Assembly: GCA_963746265.1 (NCBI GenBank)
Contig: CAVVAM010000014.1
Coordinates: forward strand, 62,001-126,000
Direction: 5' to 3'
Origin: Ilumatobacter sp963746265
GTDB lineage: Bacteria > Actinomycetota > Acidimicrobiia > Acidimicrobiales > Ilumatobacteraceae
DNA length: 64,000 nucleotides
The position numbers were made by a program, and so were the translations under genes. Positions 33,792 to 43,154 of the stretch are shown in pieces. How positions within the stretch are numbered: the stretch's first letter is position 1; each line of letters begins with the position of its first letter. A model generated the notes under the pieces. The model searched no databases. It saw nothing but the letters and a program-made list of their open reading frames with translations, and was not told where the DNA came from.

Positions 33792-34826
33792 ATGACGTCG
33801 CATCCGCTCGTGCTCGCCGGTCAGTACGGCTCTCCGTACACACTCAAGATGCGCAGCGTGCTTCGATTTCGCCGGATTCCGTTCCGGTGGGTCCTCCGTG
33901 ACTCGAAGTGGGACGACCTGCCCGATCCGCCGGTGCCGATCATCCCCGTGATCGCATTCCCCGACGACGAGGGCAGGCACGGCGAGTTGATGGTCGACTC
34001 GTCGCCGCAGATCATGCGCCTCGAGCGCGACCACGAGGGACGCAGTGTCGTGCCGACCGATCCGGCGCTGGCGTTCGTCGACGAGCTGATCGAGGACTTC
34101 GCCGACGAGTGGCTGACGAAGGCGATGTACCACTACCGATGGGCCTACGAGCCCGACATCGACAAGGCCGGCAAGCTGCTGCCGATCTCTCGGGACCTGC
34201 AGCTCGACGACGATCGGGCACGCCAGATGTACGAGCACATCACACGGCGTCAGATCGGCCGGCGGGCACTGGTCGGATCGACCGACCGGAACGCGCCGAT
34301 CATCGAGGACTCGTACCGTCGCATCCTCGAGGCGCTCCAGGCGCAATTCTCGACTCGTGACTTCCTGCTGGGCGAGCGGCCCGGCCGTGGCGATTTCGCC
34401 CTGTACGGTCAGCTGTCGCAGCTCGTGCGCTGGGACCCCACATCCACCGCCGTGGCGGTCAACATCGCTCCGAAGGTGATCAACTGGGTCGAGCGTGTCG
34501 ACGACCTGTCGTGGCTCGACGTCGATGACGGCGGCTGGGTGTCGATCGAAACACTCGACCCGGCAACCCGGGAGCTGCTCGGCGAGGCCGGCCGCACGTA
34601 CGCCCCGTTCATGGTCGCGAACGCCGAGGCGCTGCGGTCCGGCGCCGACGAGGTTGTGTGCCACATCGACGGACGGGAATATCGGCAGGGTCCGTTCAAG
34701 TACCAGGCCAAGTGCCTGATGTGGCTTCGGGAGGGGTACGCCGCGCTCGACCATGGCGACCGTGAGCGGGTCGACACCGTGCTCGCTGGCACGGGCTGCG
34801 GGCAACTGTTCACGTCGCCGCAGTAG
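33792..34826 (+). CDS. Glutathione S-transferase-like protein
   Basis: A 344-aa protein. The thioredoxin-fold N-terminus is VLAGQYGSPYTLKMRSVLRFRRIPFRWV, then VIAFPDDEGRHGELMVDSSPQIMRLE (the cis-Pro-less Ser binding turn), followed by a helical GST-C domain (FVDELIEDFADEWLTKAMYHYRW to RPGRGDFALYGQLSQL). The C-terminal 70 residues are an extra region. Actinobacteria use mycothiol rather than glutathione, so the true thiol is uncertain. ATG 33792 is favoured; an ATG at 33717 would overlap the divergent treY start. Confidence 0.78.
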   Translation: MTSHPLVLAGQYGSPYTLKMRSVLRFRRIPFRWVLRDSKWDDLPDPPVPIIPVIAFPDDEGRHGELMVDSSPQIMRLERDHEGRSVVPTDPALAFVDELIEDFADEWLTKAMYHYRWAYEPDIDKAGKLLPISRDLQLDDDRARQMYEHITRRQIGRRALVGSTDRNAPIIEDSYRRILEALQAQFSTRDFLLGERPGRGDFALYGQLSQLVRWDPTSTAVAVNIAPKVINWVERVDDLSWLDVDDGGWVSIETLDPATRELLGEAGRTYAPFMVANAEALRSGADEVVCHIDGREYRQGPFKYQAKCLMWLREGYAALDHGDRERVDTVLAGTGCGQLFTSPQ

Positions 34827-34912
34827 CAGGCGGGACCTTCTCGGTCGGCGTAGCCGGTTCCTGCGCGGACACCGACCTCGGGAGCCCTTGTCGACCCACC
34901 CCCCGAGCGCCC

Positions 34913-34948
34913 GGGCTCACCATGTCGGGCTCACCATGTCGGGCTCAC
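34913..34948. repeat. 14-bp tandem repeat, 2.6 copies
   Basis: GGGCTCACCATGTC occurs at 34913-34926 and 34927-34940, followed by GGGCTCAC. It lies in the convergent gap between the GST-like and sulfatase genes, just beyond the sulfatase stop. It looks like a recent local duplication. Confidence 0.8.
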
Positions 34949-34962
34949 AGTTGTCCGGTCGG

Positions 34963-37251
34963 TCATTGGCGGGACATCTCGGTTCGTTCGTTCACAGCGG
35001 CCTCGCTCTTCGTCTCGGTGGCTCGTCTGACCGGGAGCTGCACCGAGACATCGTGGAGCGTGCCGCTGAAGGCGAATGGTGACTCGTAGCGCTCGGACAC
35101 GGCCGAGCCGTGGTCGAAGCCCACGCTGGAACCGACCGATGACACCATCCGCATGTAGAACGGGATGTCGCCACGGCCGGCCGGCTCGCCGTCGATCGAC
35201 ACCTCGGCCCAGCCGGTCGTGCGGCCCTCACGTTCGAGGTGCACGTGCAGTGTGCTGTCCCCCACCGGCACCTCGATCGTCGACTCGACGACCGTACGTT
35301 GATCGAACGACTTGTAGTCGACGACCAGTCGGTCGTCCTGGACGAACACCGACACCCCGGAGTTCTCGTTCCCGGTCGCCCAGATCACCCCCTCGTCGCC
35401 GGCCGCCCGCGTCACCCGGGCCGTCAGGTCGAACGAACGTCCGCCGACCGACGCCGAGGCCTGGGCCGGGATCTGCGACATCGGCGGGCGGTAGGTGTAG
35501 CGACGGTCGGGGCGATGCGGGGAATGCTCCTGCAGGTGCGGCGCGAACAACTCCACCAAACGGTCGTCGAGCGGCAAGACACCGTGTCGCTCGGCCTCAC
35601 GCCACCACACCTCGATCAGTTCGGCCAACCGGTCGGGTTGCTCGCCCGCGAGATCCCGGCATTCCGACGGGTCAGCGGACAGGTCGTACAGCTCCCACGG
35701 CTCGGTGTCGAAGTCGTCGCCCTGCATGTGCTTGCAGACCGCCTTCCACCAGACACCTTGCTGTTCGGCGACGAGCGCCCGACTCCCCGCGTTCTCGAAA
35801 TACTGGAGGGTGTTGGTCGCCGGCGCGTCGGCGTCGTTCAGGATCGCCGCGAACGAGTGGCCGGTCACCGGCATCTGCCGGACGCCCCGGTACGTGTCGG
35901 GTGGGGTGAGGTCGAGCAGTTCGTAGATGGTCGGCGCGATGTCGGACACACTCGTGAACTGGTGGCGCATGGTGCCAAGCTGCTCGTCGCCCAGCCCGGC
36001 CGGCCAATGCACGATCATCGGGACGTGCACGCCGCCCTCGTGAGTGTTCTGCTTGTACCACTTGAACGGTGAGTTCCCACACTGAGCCCACCCCCACGGG
36101 TAGTTGGTGTGGCTGTGCGGGCCGCCGATGTCGTCGATCCGCTCGATCGCCTCGTCGGGCGTCTCCAGGATCCCGTTGAAGAACTTCATCTCGTGCAGCA
36201 CCCCGAACGGGCCTCCCTCCTGTGAGGCGCCGTTGTCGGCCATCACGATGAGGATCGTGTCGTCCAACTGGCCCATGTCGCGGAGTCCGTCCACGAGGCG
36301 GCCGATCTGGTCGTCGGTGTGGTCGAGGAACGCGGCGAACGCCTCCTGCAGGCGACACGCGAGACGCCGCTGGTTCTCCGGCAGGTCGTCCCACGCGTCG
36401 ACACCGGGGTTGCGCGGCGCCAGCGCGGTGCCCTCTGGGATCACGCCGAGCTCCAACTGACGCTCGTACCAGCGCTGCCGGACGACGTCCCAGCCCTCGT
36501 CGTATCGACCACGGTGCTTGTCGAGGTACTCCCGCGGCGCCTGATGGGGAGCGTGGGTGGCACCGAACGGCAGGTACGCGAAGAAGGGCCGGTCGGGGCG
36601 TACGCCGTTGCTGTCGTTGATCATCTGCAGCAGTTGATCGACCAGGTCCTCACTGACGTGGTAACCGTCCTCGGGCTTCGCAGGCGGGTCGATGTGCGTG
36701 TTGTCGCGCACCAGTTCGGGGTGGAACTGGTCGGTCTCACCTTCGAGGAAGCCGTAGAACCGGTCGAACCCGCGACCGAGCGGCCACTGGTCGAACGGGC
36801 CGGCCGCCGACGTGTCCTGCGTGGGCGCCAAGTGCCATTTGCCGGCACAGAACGTCGCGTAGCCCACCTCGTGGAGGATCTCGGCGATCGTGGCGGCCCG
36901 GTTCGAGATGTGGCCGAGCTGATGCGGGAACCCGGTTCGCCAGTTCGACACGCCCCGCATGCCGACGGCGTGTTGCGAGCGACCGGTCAACAGCGCCGCC
37001 CGAGTGGGTGAGCACAGCGGCGTGACGTGGAAGTTGGTGAACTGCACACCGTCGGCCGCCAGTGCATCGATGTTGGCGGTGTCGATGTCGGAGCCGTAGC
37101 ACCCGAACTGCGCGAACCCGGTGTCGTCCATGAGCACGATCACCACGTTGGGGGCATCGCTGCCGGGGTGTGGCGGCTCGGAGAAATACGGCTCGGAGTC
37201 GGCGAGAGTCCGGCCGATCCGGCCGGGGAAGGGCGAGGGCATGTCGGCCAT
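34963..37251 (-). CDS. Arylsulfatase (type I, formylglycine-dependent)
   Basis: A 762-aa sulfatase. It has NVVIVLMDDTGFAQFGCYG (metal Asp pair), the FGE recognition motif C-S-P-T-R in TPLCSPTRAALLTGRSQ, GKWHLAP and MADNGASQEGG. The C-terminal 170 residues after about 590 form a separate beta-sandwich (SFDLTARVTRAAGDEGVIWATG to FSGTLHDVSVQLP), similar in style to concanavalin-like modules. No export signal is obvious at the N-terminus. ATG 37251 is chosen; another in-frame ATG is 3 codons later. No formylglycine-generating enzyme gene lies in the window. Confidence 0.9.
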   Translation of the reverse strand: MADMPSPFPGRIGRTLADSEPYFSEPPHPGSDAPNVVIVLMDDTGFAQFGCYGSDIDTANIDALAADGVQFTNFHVTPLCSPTRAALLTGRSQHAVGMRGVSNWRTGFPHQLGHISNRAATIAEILHEVGYATFCAGKWHLAPTQDTSAAGPFDQWPLGRGFDRFYGFLEGETDQFHPELVRDNTHIDPPAKPEDGYHVSEDLVDQLLQMINDSNGVRPDRPFFAYLPFGATHAPHQAPREYLDKHRGRYDEGWDVVRQRWYERQLELGVIPEGTALAPRNPGVDAWDDLPENQRRLACRLQEAFAAFLDHTDDQIGRLVDGLRDMGQLDDTILIVMADNGASQEGGPFGVLHEMKFFNGILETPDEAIERIDDIGGPHSHTNYPWGWAQCGNSPFKWYKQNTHEGGVHVPMIVHWPAGLGDEQLGTMRHQFTSVSDIAPTIYELLDLTPPDTYRGVRQMPVTGHSFAAILNDADAPATNTLQYFENAGSRALVAEQQGVWWKAVCKHMQGDDFDTEPWELYDLSADPSECRDLAGEQPDRLAELIEVWWREAERHGVLPLDDRLVELFAPHLQEHSPHRPDRRYTYRPPMSQIPAQASASVGGRSFDLTARVTRAAGDEGVIWATGNENSGVSVFVQDDRLVVDYKSFDQRTVVESTIEVPVGDSTLHVHLEREGRTTGWAEVSIDGEPAGRGDIPFYMRMVSSVGSSVGFDHGSAVSERYESPFAFSGTLHDVSVQLPVRRATETKSEAAVNERTEMSRQ

Positions 37252-37472
37252 CCGTGATGCCTTTCTGATGTGGCGAGTTCGGGTGCGCATCGTCGTCGGC
37301 GCAGCGACCTCGCAGGGTGCGGCCGTCCGGCCGCTGCCCCGACGATGGCAGGCCAAGCCGGTCGTGATCGAAGCGGGGCACCGGGCGGTTCCCCTCCCCG
37401 AGATCCCTCTCCCGACGCCGGATCGTCGCCATTGCGCAGCTCGTCGACGACGTCGACCACGATGTCGAGCGG

Positions 37473-38294
37473 TCAGACCGTGACGGTGGTCAGGTCGTCG
37501 CCGATGATCACGTCGCCGTCGAAGTGTTCGGCAGCCAGCGACCGCCACTGCGGGTACTGCTCGGGCGTCGGGGCGGGCACCATGTGCGTCAACGCGAGGC
37601 GCTTCACGCCGTTGCGGGCAGCGGTCTTCGCGGCATCGTCGACGCCCGAGTGGTAGTCGAGGATGTCCTGCATCATGGGATGCGGGATCTGACTGACCAG
37701 GTCGCGGCGGATCACGGTCTGCACGTAGACGTCGGCCTCCGCCACGAGGAGATCGAGCCCCTCGCACGGGACCGTGTCACCGGCGAGTGCCACCACCGAA
37801 CCGTCGTGTTCGAGCCGATAGCCGAGTGTCGGCTTGACCGGTGCGTGCTCGGTCGCCCGGGTGGTGATGTCCACGTCGTCGATCCGCAGGGTCGCCCCCG
37901 GTTCGAGCTCGGTCACCTCGACCCGCGGCCCGTCGGTCAACACGTCGTGGTGCCGGATGCGGTAGCCGATGTCGGGTTCCAGAGCGTGCAACTGCCGCTC
38001 GACGAATTGTGCGATGCCGGGCGGACCGGAGATCCGCAGCGTCGCGTTGCCTTGGGTCATCACCCAGTGCGTGGTGATCACGTCGTTGAGAGCGCAGACG
38101 TGATCACTGTGCAGATGGGTGATCAGCACCTCGGCGAGGAACCCCGGCAGCGACCCCGCGCCCGCCATGCGCATCACGACACCCCGGCCGGCGTCGACGA
38201 GGATGTGCGTGTCGCCGGTCTTCACCAACGTGGAGGGTCCCGCACGATTCGCATCGGGCAGCGGGGAGCCGGTGCCGGTCAGCACGATGTCCAT
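37473..38294 (-). CDS. MBL-fold metallo-hydrolase (RNase Z-like)
   Basis: A 273-aa metallo-beta-lactamase-fold hydrolase. MDIVLTGTGSPLPDANRAGPSTLV opens it, with the metal motif LITHLHSDHVCAL (HxHxDH), LAGDTVPCEGL (bridging Asp) and LALTHMVPAP (final His). The layout is that of RNase Z/ElaC-like and arylsulfatase-AtsA-type enzymes, so it could be another sulfatase or a lactonase. The neighbouring sulfatase makes the AtsA-like option attractive. Strong ribosome binding site GGAGG spaced 8 nt from the ATG. Confidence 0.85.
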   Translation of the reverse strand: MDIVLTGTGSPLPDANRAGPSTLVKTGDTHILVDAGRGVVMRMAGAGSLPGFLAEVLITHLHSDHVCALNDVITTHWVMTQGNATLRISGPPGIAQFVERQLHALEPDIGYRIRHHDVLTDGPRVEVTELEPGATLRIDDVDITTRATEHAPVKPTLGYRLEHDGSVVALAGDTVPCEGLDLLVAEADVYVQTVIRRDLVSQIPHPMMQDILDYHSGVDDAAKTAARNGVKRLALTHMVPAPTPEQYPQWRSLAAEHFDGDVIIGDDLTTVTV

Positions 38295-38410
38295 TCGAGT
38301 TCCTCCGATCGGGCAGTGGCGGTCACGTCCACGACCTCCATCGTGCCCGGCCCTCGTGATCGAGCACGTATCGAGCCCGGCGGCGACGCATCGAGCCGGC
38401 ACCTCGCAGG

Positions 38411-40819
38411 TCAGCCCGGGTTGATGTGGCGACGGCCGCCGACCACGAGCGCCCATGCGACGATGCCCGCGGCGACCGTTGCCAACGTCGTCGCCACCAC
38501 CCTGACCGGCGGCCGTTCGAGCAGGTAGAAGTCGCGGAGCGGCTCGATCAGCAGCACCAACGCGAACGCGGCGAGCATCGCTGCGAGCAACCCCAGGTCG
38601 AGACGGTCGATCGGCCGCATCAGCATCGTCAGAATCCAGAACCCGAACAACACGAGCGCCAGTGTCGACGCCGACCGCGATTCTTCGAGACTGGCGCCGC
38701 CGATGTCGGAACGAGCCAGCCAGTAGGCGACCAGTGTCACCGACCCGGTGACCAGACCGGCCGGCACGGCAAATCGGAGTACCCGTTCGAGATATCCCGG
38801 GCGACACGGGGCATCGGCGCTCCGGAAACTCAAGGCGAACGCAGGGACCCCGATCGTGAGTTCCGATACGAGGCTCATCTGACGCGGCAGGAACGGGAAG
38901 ATCGAACCCGACAGCCCGATCGCGAGCGCGAACAACGCGGCGTACACGGTCTTGGTCAGGAACAGTGCCGACACCCGTTCCATGTTGTAGATCACCCGCC
39001 GCCCCTCGGCGACCACGTTCGGCATCCGGTCGAAGCGACCGTCGAGCAACACGAGTTGCGAGACGGCCTTCGTGGCCGGAGTCGCGGTGTCGACGGCCAC
39101 CCCGATGTCGGCGCGCTTGAGCGCCGGAATGTCGTTGACCCCGTCACCCGTCATCGCGACCCGCTCGCCCGCCCGCTGCAGCGACTCGACGATCGCCCGT
39201 TTCTGCTCGGGCAGCACCCGCCCGAACACCACGTGCTCGGCCACGGTCGCGTCGAGGGCGTCGACGTCGTCGATGTCGACCGTCCTCATGTCGACGCATC
39301 GATCGGCTCCGGGCAGCCCGATGCGGTCGGCGACGGCCGACACGGTGGCCGGGTGGTCGCCCGAGATCACCTTGACGGTGACTTCCTGCTGCCGGAAATA
39401 GGCCATCGTCGATGCCGCGTCGTCTCGTACCTCTTCCGACAGTGTGACCAGAGCGCGAGGCACGAGCCGCTCCGGAAGCGTCTGGTCGGTCACGTCCCCG
39501 GCGCTCGTGGCAACGAGCACGACTCGTTGGGCGCGCAGCGTCGCAGCGTCGATCATCTCGTCGATCGGCGGACGCTCCGCCGGATCGACACGTTCGAGCA
39601 GGATCTCGGGTGCGCCGAGCACCCACGTCCGGTCCGGGCCGGACGGCGAGGCCGTGGTGCCGGACGCGATCCGGAGGGTCGCGGCGCTCCACTTCCGAGC
39701 CGACGAGAACGGAACCACGTGATCGGCCGCCCACGTCTCGGCGCCCTCGACCGAGTCCGCGATCACCCGCAGCGTACGATTGGGGTTCGGATCGACCGAC
39801 GCGAGCGAGGCCAGCGCCCGCCGCACGGAGTGCTCGCCGTCCACGTCACCCGATCCTGCGAGCAGCCGGAGTGAGTCCACCTTCATCGAGCCGGTCGTCA
39901 ACGTCCCGGTCTTGTCGACACAGAACGTGGTGATACGGGCAAGGCCCTCGACCGCGTGCAGCTCCTGGACGACGACGTGGTCCCCGGAGAGTCGGATCAC
40001 GGCGACGGCGAGCGCCATGCTGACCAGGAGGATCAGGCCCTGGGGCACGAGTCCGATGACGCCGGCCACCGCCGCGATCAACCCGTCCGCCACCGAGTCG
40101 TTCGAACGCAGTTGGCTCCACAGCAACAACGCTCCGAGCGGGAGGAGGATCCATCCGACGATGCGAAGCACCTGGTCGACGCCGGTGCGGAGCTCCGACG
40201 TCGCCAGCTCGAACGCCTTGGCCTGCTCGACGAGCCGATGGATCCCGGCGTCCTCGCCGACCCGTCGTGCGATCGCCAGGGCACCCCCCGAGATGACGAC
40301 GCTGCCGGACAACACTTCGTCACCGGGAAACTTCAGCACCGGATCGGACTCGCCGGTGAGCGCGGACTCGTCGACTTCCAGACCGTCCCCGGCCAACATC
40401 TCGGCGTCGACCGCGACCTGGTCGCCGGCGCGGAACTCGATCAGATCGTCGAGCACCACGTCATCGGGTGGCACCTCGATGGCGTGACCTTCGCGCCGAA
40501 CCGTGACGACCGGAGACACCAGCAGCCGCACCCGATCGAGCGTCCGCTTGGCCCGGACCTCCTGCACGATACCGATCGACGTATTGGCGACCATCACGAG
40601 TGCGAACAGCGCGTCGGGCAACTCCCCCACCGCGAGCACGACCGCTGCGAGGATCGACAGGATCAGGTTGAACCGGGTCAGGACGTTCGCGCGCACGATC
40701 CCGGAATAGGTGCGCGACGTCTGATTCGGCTGCCGATTGACCTGCCCGACACGTCGCCGCTCGGCGACCTCGGCCGCCGACAGGCCCCGGAGCTCGCTCT
40801 CGGCGCTCGTCGTCGTCAC
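38411..40819 (-). CDS. P-type cation ATPase, CtpE-like
   Basis: An 802-aa E1-E2 ATPase. Segments in order: NVLTRFNLILSILAAVVLAVG (TM1-2), ESALTGESDPVLK (actuator TGES), the phosphorylation motif CVDKTGTLTTG, VKVISGDHPATVSAVADRIG, MTGDGVNDIPALKRADIGVAV (hinge), then six C-terminal TM helices. It lacks the N-terminal heavy-metal Cys motif and CPC in TM6. Sequence style, including QEVRAKRTLDRV, is close to mycobacterial CtpE, described as a calcium importer. The start overlaps the stop of a universal stress gene (ATGA), making an operon. Confidence 0.88.
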   Translation of the reverse strand: MTTTSAESELRGLSAAEVAERRRVGQVNRQPNQTSRTYSGIVRANVLTRFNLILSILAAVVLAVGELPDALFALVMVANTSIGIVQEVRAKRTLDRVRLLVSPVVTVRREGHAIEVPPDDVVLDDLIEFRAGDQVAVDAEMLAGDGLEVDESALTGESDPVLKFPGDEVLSGSVVISGGALAIARRVGEDAGIHRLVEQAKAFELATSELRTGVDQVLRIVGWILLPLGALLLWSQLRSNDSVADGLIAAVAGVIGLVPQGLILLVSMALAVAVIRLSGDHVVVQELHAVEGLARITTFCVDKTGTLTTGSMKVDSLRLLAGSGDVDGEHSVRRALASLASVDPNPNRTLRVIADSVEGAETWAADHVVPFSSARKWSAATLRIASGTTASPSGPDRTWVLGAPEILLERVDPAERPPIDEMIDAATLRAQRVVLVATSAGDVTDQTLPERLVPRALVTLSEEVRDDAASTMAYFRQQEVTVKVISGDHPATVSAVADRIGLPGADRCVDMRTVDIDDVDALDATVAEHVVFGRVLPEQKRAIVESLQRAGERVAMTGDGVNDIPALKRADIGVAVDTATPATKAVSQLVLLDGRFDRMPNVVAEGRRVIYNMERVSALFLTKTVYAALFALAIGLSGSIFPFLPRQMSLVSELTIGVPAFALSFRSADAPCRPGYLERVLRFAVPAGLVTGSVTLVAYWLARSDIGGASLEESRSASTLALVLFGFWILTMLMRPIDRLDLGLLAAMLAAFALVLLIEPLRDFYLLERPPVRVVATTLATVAAGIVAWALVVGGRRHINPG

Positions 40820-41721
40820 TCAGCGGGTTCCGGGTCGGTCGGCTCGTCGACGGCGGGTACCACCACGACCGGGCACTGCGCATGCGTGAGTGCGTGATGC
40901 AGGGGTTGGGCGACGTGGTGACTCCCCCGCCCCCACGTGCGGTGTTGACCGATGACCAGGAGCGACGCTCGTTCGCTCTCGTCGACCAGTTGGGTCGCCG
41001 GGAGGCCGCGCAGGACTGCGGTCGCGATCTCGATGTCTGCCGGGGTCGCCGACTTCGCCAGGCGCGCGAACTCGTCGAGATCCTCACGGGTCCACTGGTC
41101 GCGCATCGCCGGATCGATGTAGGACGCCACGAAGGACAACCATCCGTCGATCTGGAACACCGGCCCCTCACCGGTCGCGCGCACGATCGCCAGCGATCGG
41201 CCGCTCTCGCCGGCCCGCCCGGCTGCCCAACACACGGCGGCGCCGGTCGCCGGCCCGTGGCCCGCCCCCACGATGATCGGTCCGCCGGGAACCCCCGGAC
41301 CGAGCGAGTCCGGCACCACGACGAGCGGGCACGGAAGGTCGGCCATCAGATTCTTCAGCGTCGAACCGAGCCGCTTCGGCATCCCGAGCGCCGACATGTG
41401 CGTACCCACGACGATGGCGTCGGCGTCGCGCGCGAGCGCGTTCTGACGCAAGGCGTCGGCGGCAGGCTCGCCGACCGCTCTGACCGAGATCGCACCGACC
41501 TCGCCTTCCACCGCCGTTCGGGCGACGCGATCGAGCTCGTGCTCGAGCATGAACAGGTCGTCGATACGGTCGGGGTCCGAGATCTCGACCGGCAACTCGG
41601 GCTTGGGTCGGGTCGCCACGAGCGCATGCAGTTCTCCATCGGATCCGACGTTGTCCGCCGCCCAACGCAGCGCTCCGAGCGACGAAGGCGACCCATCGAC
41701 GCCGACCACGAGGCTCCTCAT
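40816..41721 (-). CDS. Tandem universal stress protein
   Basis: A 301-aa protein of two UspA-type domains. Domain 1 (1-140) shows SLVVGVDGSPSSLGALRWAADN and IVVGTHMSALGMPKRLGSTLKNLM. Domain 2 (about 150-290) is degenerate at its first ATP loop but keeps LLVIGQHRTWGRGSHHVAQPLHHALTHAQCPVVVVP. Its stop overlaps the P-type ATPase start. In mycobacteria, P-type ATPases and Usp proteins also sit together in the DosR regulon, so an ion/energy-stress role is plausible here. Confidence 0.9.
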   Translation of the reverse strand: MRSLVVGVDGSPSSLGALRWAADNVGSDGELHALVATRPKPELPVEISDPDRIDDLFMLEHELDRVARTAVEGEVGAISVRAVGEPAADALRQNALARDADAIVVGTHMSALGMPKRLGSTLKNLMADLPCPLVVVPDSLGPGVPGGPIIVGAGHGPATGAAVCWAAGRAGESGRSLAIVRATGEGPVFQIDGWLSFVASYIDPAMRDQWTREDLDEFARLAKSATPADIEIATAVLRGLPATQLVDESERASLLVIGQHRTWGRGSHHVAQPLHHALTHAQCPVVVVPAVDEPTDPEPAE

Positions 41722-41792
41722 GGATCAAGTATGTCCGAACGGTCTCGCCGACGGCAGAGCCGGTGGTCACACCGTGACGCGTACCGACTCCG

Positions 41793-42128
41793 TCACCCTC
41801 GGTGGTGTCGCACGCGGTGCTGGTCCCGCGCATCGCCGATCAATCGCACCATCTCGTCGCGAACCACGTTCAGCTCACGATCGAACTCCCCGGCGCCGGC
41901 GGTGGCGACGAGCCTCGGAAACCGTTCGATCCGAGCCTCCAGTGTGATGTGCTGGCTCAGCGTGCCCCGCTCCTTGATGTACAGGTCCAGCCGAACGGTG
42001 CCGGCGTCGAACGACCGCAAGCGCGCGTCGAGCTTGGACCAGTGGTGGAGCAGCGCCTCCTGTTCAGAACTCGAGAGATCGCCGTGCACCTGCAGACTCT
42101 CGGCAACGGTGGCATGGGCATCGGTCAT
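41793..42128 (-). CDS. HPF/RaiA-like ribosome hibernation protein
   Basis: A 111-aa protein similar to the S30AE domain: VHGDLSSSEQEALLHHWSKLDARLRSFDAGTVRLDLYIKERG followed by ITLEARIERFPRLVATAGAGEFDRELNVVRDEM. The beta-alpha-beta-beta-beta-alpha pattern fits. It lacks the C-terminal extension of long HPF, so it is a short form that could bind ribosomes in stasis. GAGGAG sits 7 nt before ATG 42128, which favours this start over an earlier in-frame ATG at 42188. Assignment is moderate because the core is diverged. Confidence 0.65.
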   Translation of the reverse strand: MTDAHATVAESLQVHGDLSSSEQEALLHHWSKLDARLRSFDAGTVRLDLYIKERGTLSQHITLEARIERFPRLVATAGAGEFDRELNVVRDEMVRLIGDARDQHRVRHHRG

Positions 42129-42264
42129 CGACACTCCTCTTCGTCGTGGCCTCGGCAGGCCGTGGTCGAAACCGTCATCTGACGTCATCGAACCGTGTCC
42201 GCGCGTCCGTCACTAGAGCCGAACGTCCAAGATCCCGACTCCACCGGCCGACCGGGTGCACCGA

Positions 42265-43086
42265 TCAGGACGAGCGGCCGAACCGGGCACGGACCCGAGT
42301 GGCCAGTCGGCGCCGGGCGCGTCGGAGCTTGGCTCGACGCCCTTCGAGCGAGTCGAGCTGTTGTTGATGGAGTGGCTCGAGTGGTCCGCCCGGTGCGACA
42401 CCCGGGACGTCGTCGAACGACGGCCAACCGGTCTTGCGGTGCTCGGGCATCTCCCGCGTCGCCTTGTCGAAGATCGCGACGCTGTCGTAGACGTGCATGC
42501 CGTTCAACGTGTGCGTCCACGTGTTCGGCTCGAACCCGACCTCCCGCGAGTGGAACGCGTGCATGTCGTGCATCCGCTCGGCGATCCACGACATGAACGT
42601 GCCGTCGACGCAGCGGCCGCCCTGGTAGTCGGCCCAGTAGTTGCTGTGCAGGTCCTCGACGATGTAGATCGAGCCGTCCGGCAACGTGGGCCACAGCGTC
42701 TCGATGCTGACGATCTGATGCACGGGCAGGTGGCTGCCGTCGTCGAGCACGATGTCGAACGGCCCGTACTGCTCGGCGACACGCCGCAGGAACTCGGCGT
42801 CGCCCTGGTCACCGATCTCGATGTGGATCCCGTCGCCGGCGAGTTCGGCGACGCGCGGTGCGACGTCGACACCCACGATCGTCGAGCCGTCGGCGAAGTA
42901 GTCGCGCCACATCTGCAGTGAACCGCCGTGCGACACGCCGATCTCCAGCATCCTGACCCGCCGTCCGCGCCATCGCTCGAGGTGCGACTCGTAGATCGGG
43001 AAGTAGTGCAGCCACTTGTGGATCATGCGGCCGTCGTTGTGATCGAAGTAGCGGCGGAGATGTCCACGCGAGCCGGGCATGCGCAC
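42265..43086 (-). CDS. Class I SAM-dependent methyltransferase (CmcI/macrocin-O-methyltransferase-like)
   Basis: A 273-aa protein. The region RRVRMLEIGVSHGGSLQMWRDYF contains the SAM-binding G-rich loop, and VGVDV and DIVLDDGSHLPVHQIVSIETLWP follow. This resembles cephalosporin-hydroxylase/macrocin O-methyltransferase-like proteins found beside glycosyltransferases. An Arg-rich C-terminus (RRAKLRRARRRLATRVRARF) is notable. GTG 43086 lies 7 nt after a TAGGCT hexamer, which favours it over ATG 43080. Divergent from the enoyl-CoA hydratase gene. Confidence 0.8.
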   Translation of the reverse strand: MRMPGSRGHLRRYFDHNDGRMIHKWLHYFPIYESHLERWRGRRVRMLEIGVSHGGSLQMWRDYFADGSTIVGVDVAPRVAELAGDGIHIEIGDQGDAEFLRRVAEQYGPFDIVLDDGSHLPVHQIVSIETLWPTLPDGSIYIVEDLHSNYWADYQGGRCVDGTFMSWIAERMHDMHAFHSREVGFEPNTWTHTLNGMHVYDSVAIFDKATREMPEHRKTGWPSFDDVPGVAPGGPLEPLHQQQLDSLEGRRAKLRRARRRLATRVRARFGRSS

Positions 43087-43093
43087 GCGCCGC

Positions 43094-43099
43094 AGCCTA
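43094..43099 (-). promoter_or_regulatory. Putative -10 hexamer of the 43086 methyltransferase gene
   Basis: TAGGCT (minus strand) is followed after 7 nt by GTG 43086. The spacing matches the other leaderless starts in this window. Confidence 0.4.
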
Positions 43100-43142
43100 G
43101 CGGTGCCCCGGCCGCGCCTCTCCGGCCTCGTCAGGCCGTCGT

Positions 43143-43148
43143 TACGCT
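43143..43148 (+). promoter_or_regulatory. Putative -10 hexamer of the enoyl-CoA hydratase gene
   Basis: TACGCT lies 6 nt before ATG 43155, with no ribosome binding site between. Confidence 0.4.
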
Positions 43149-43154
43149 CCGGGC

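Noticed and set aside
37252..37472. N-terminal extension of the sulfatase
   Set aside because: Low-complexity, no signal peptide or motif; the core begins at ATG 37251.
38426..39874. 482-codon plus-strand frame
   Set aside because: Lies opposite the P-type ATPase gene; low-complexity Arg/His-rich translation.
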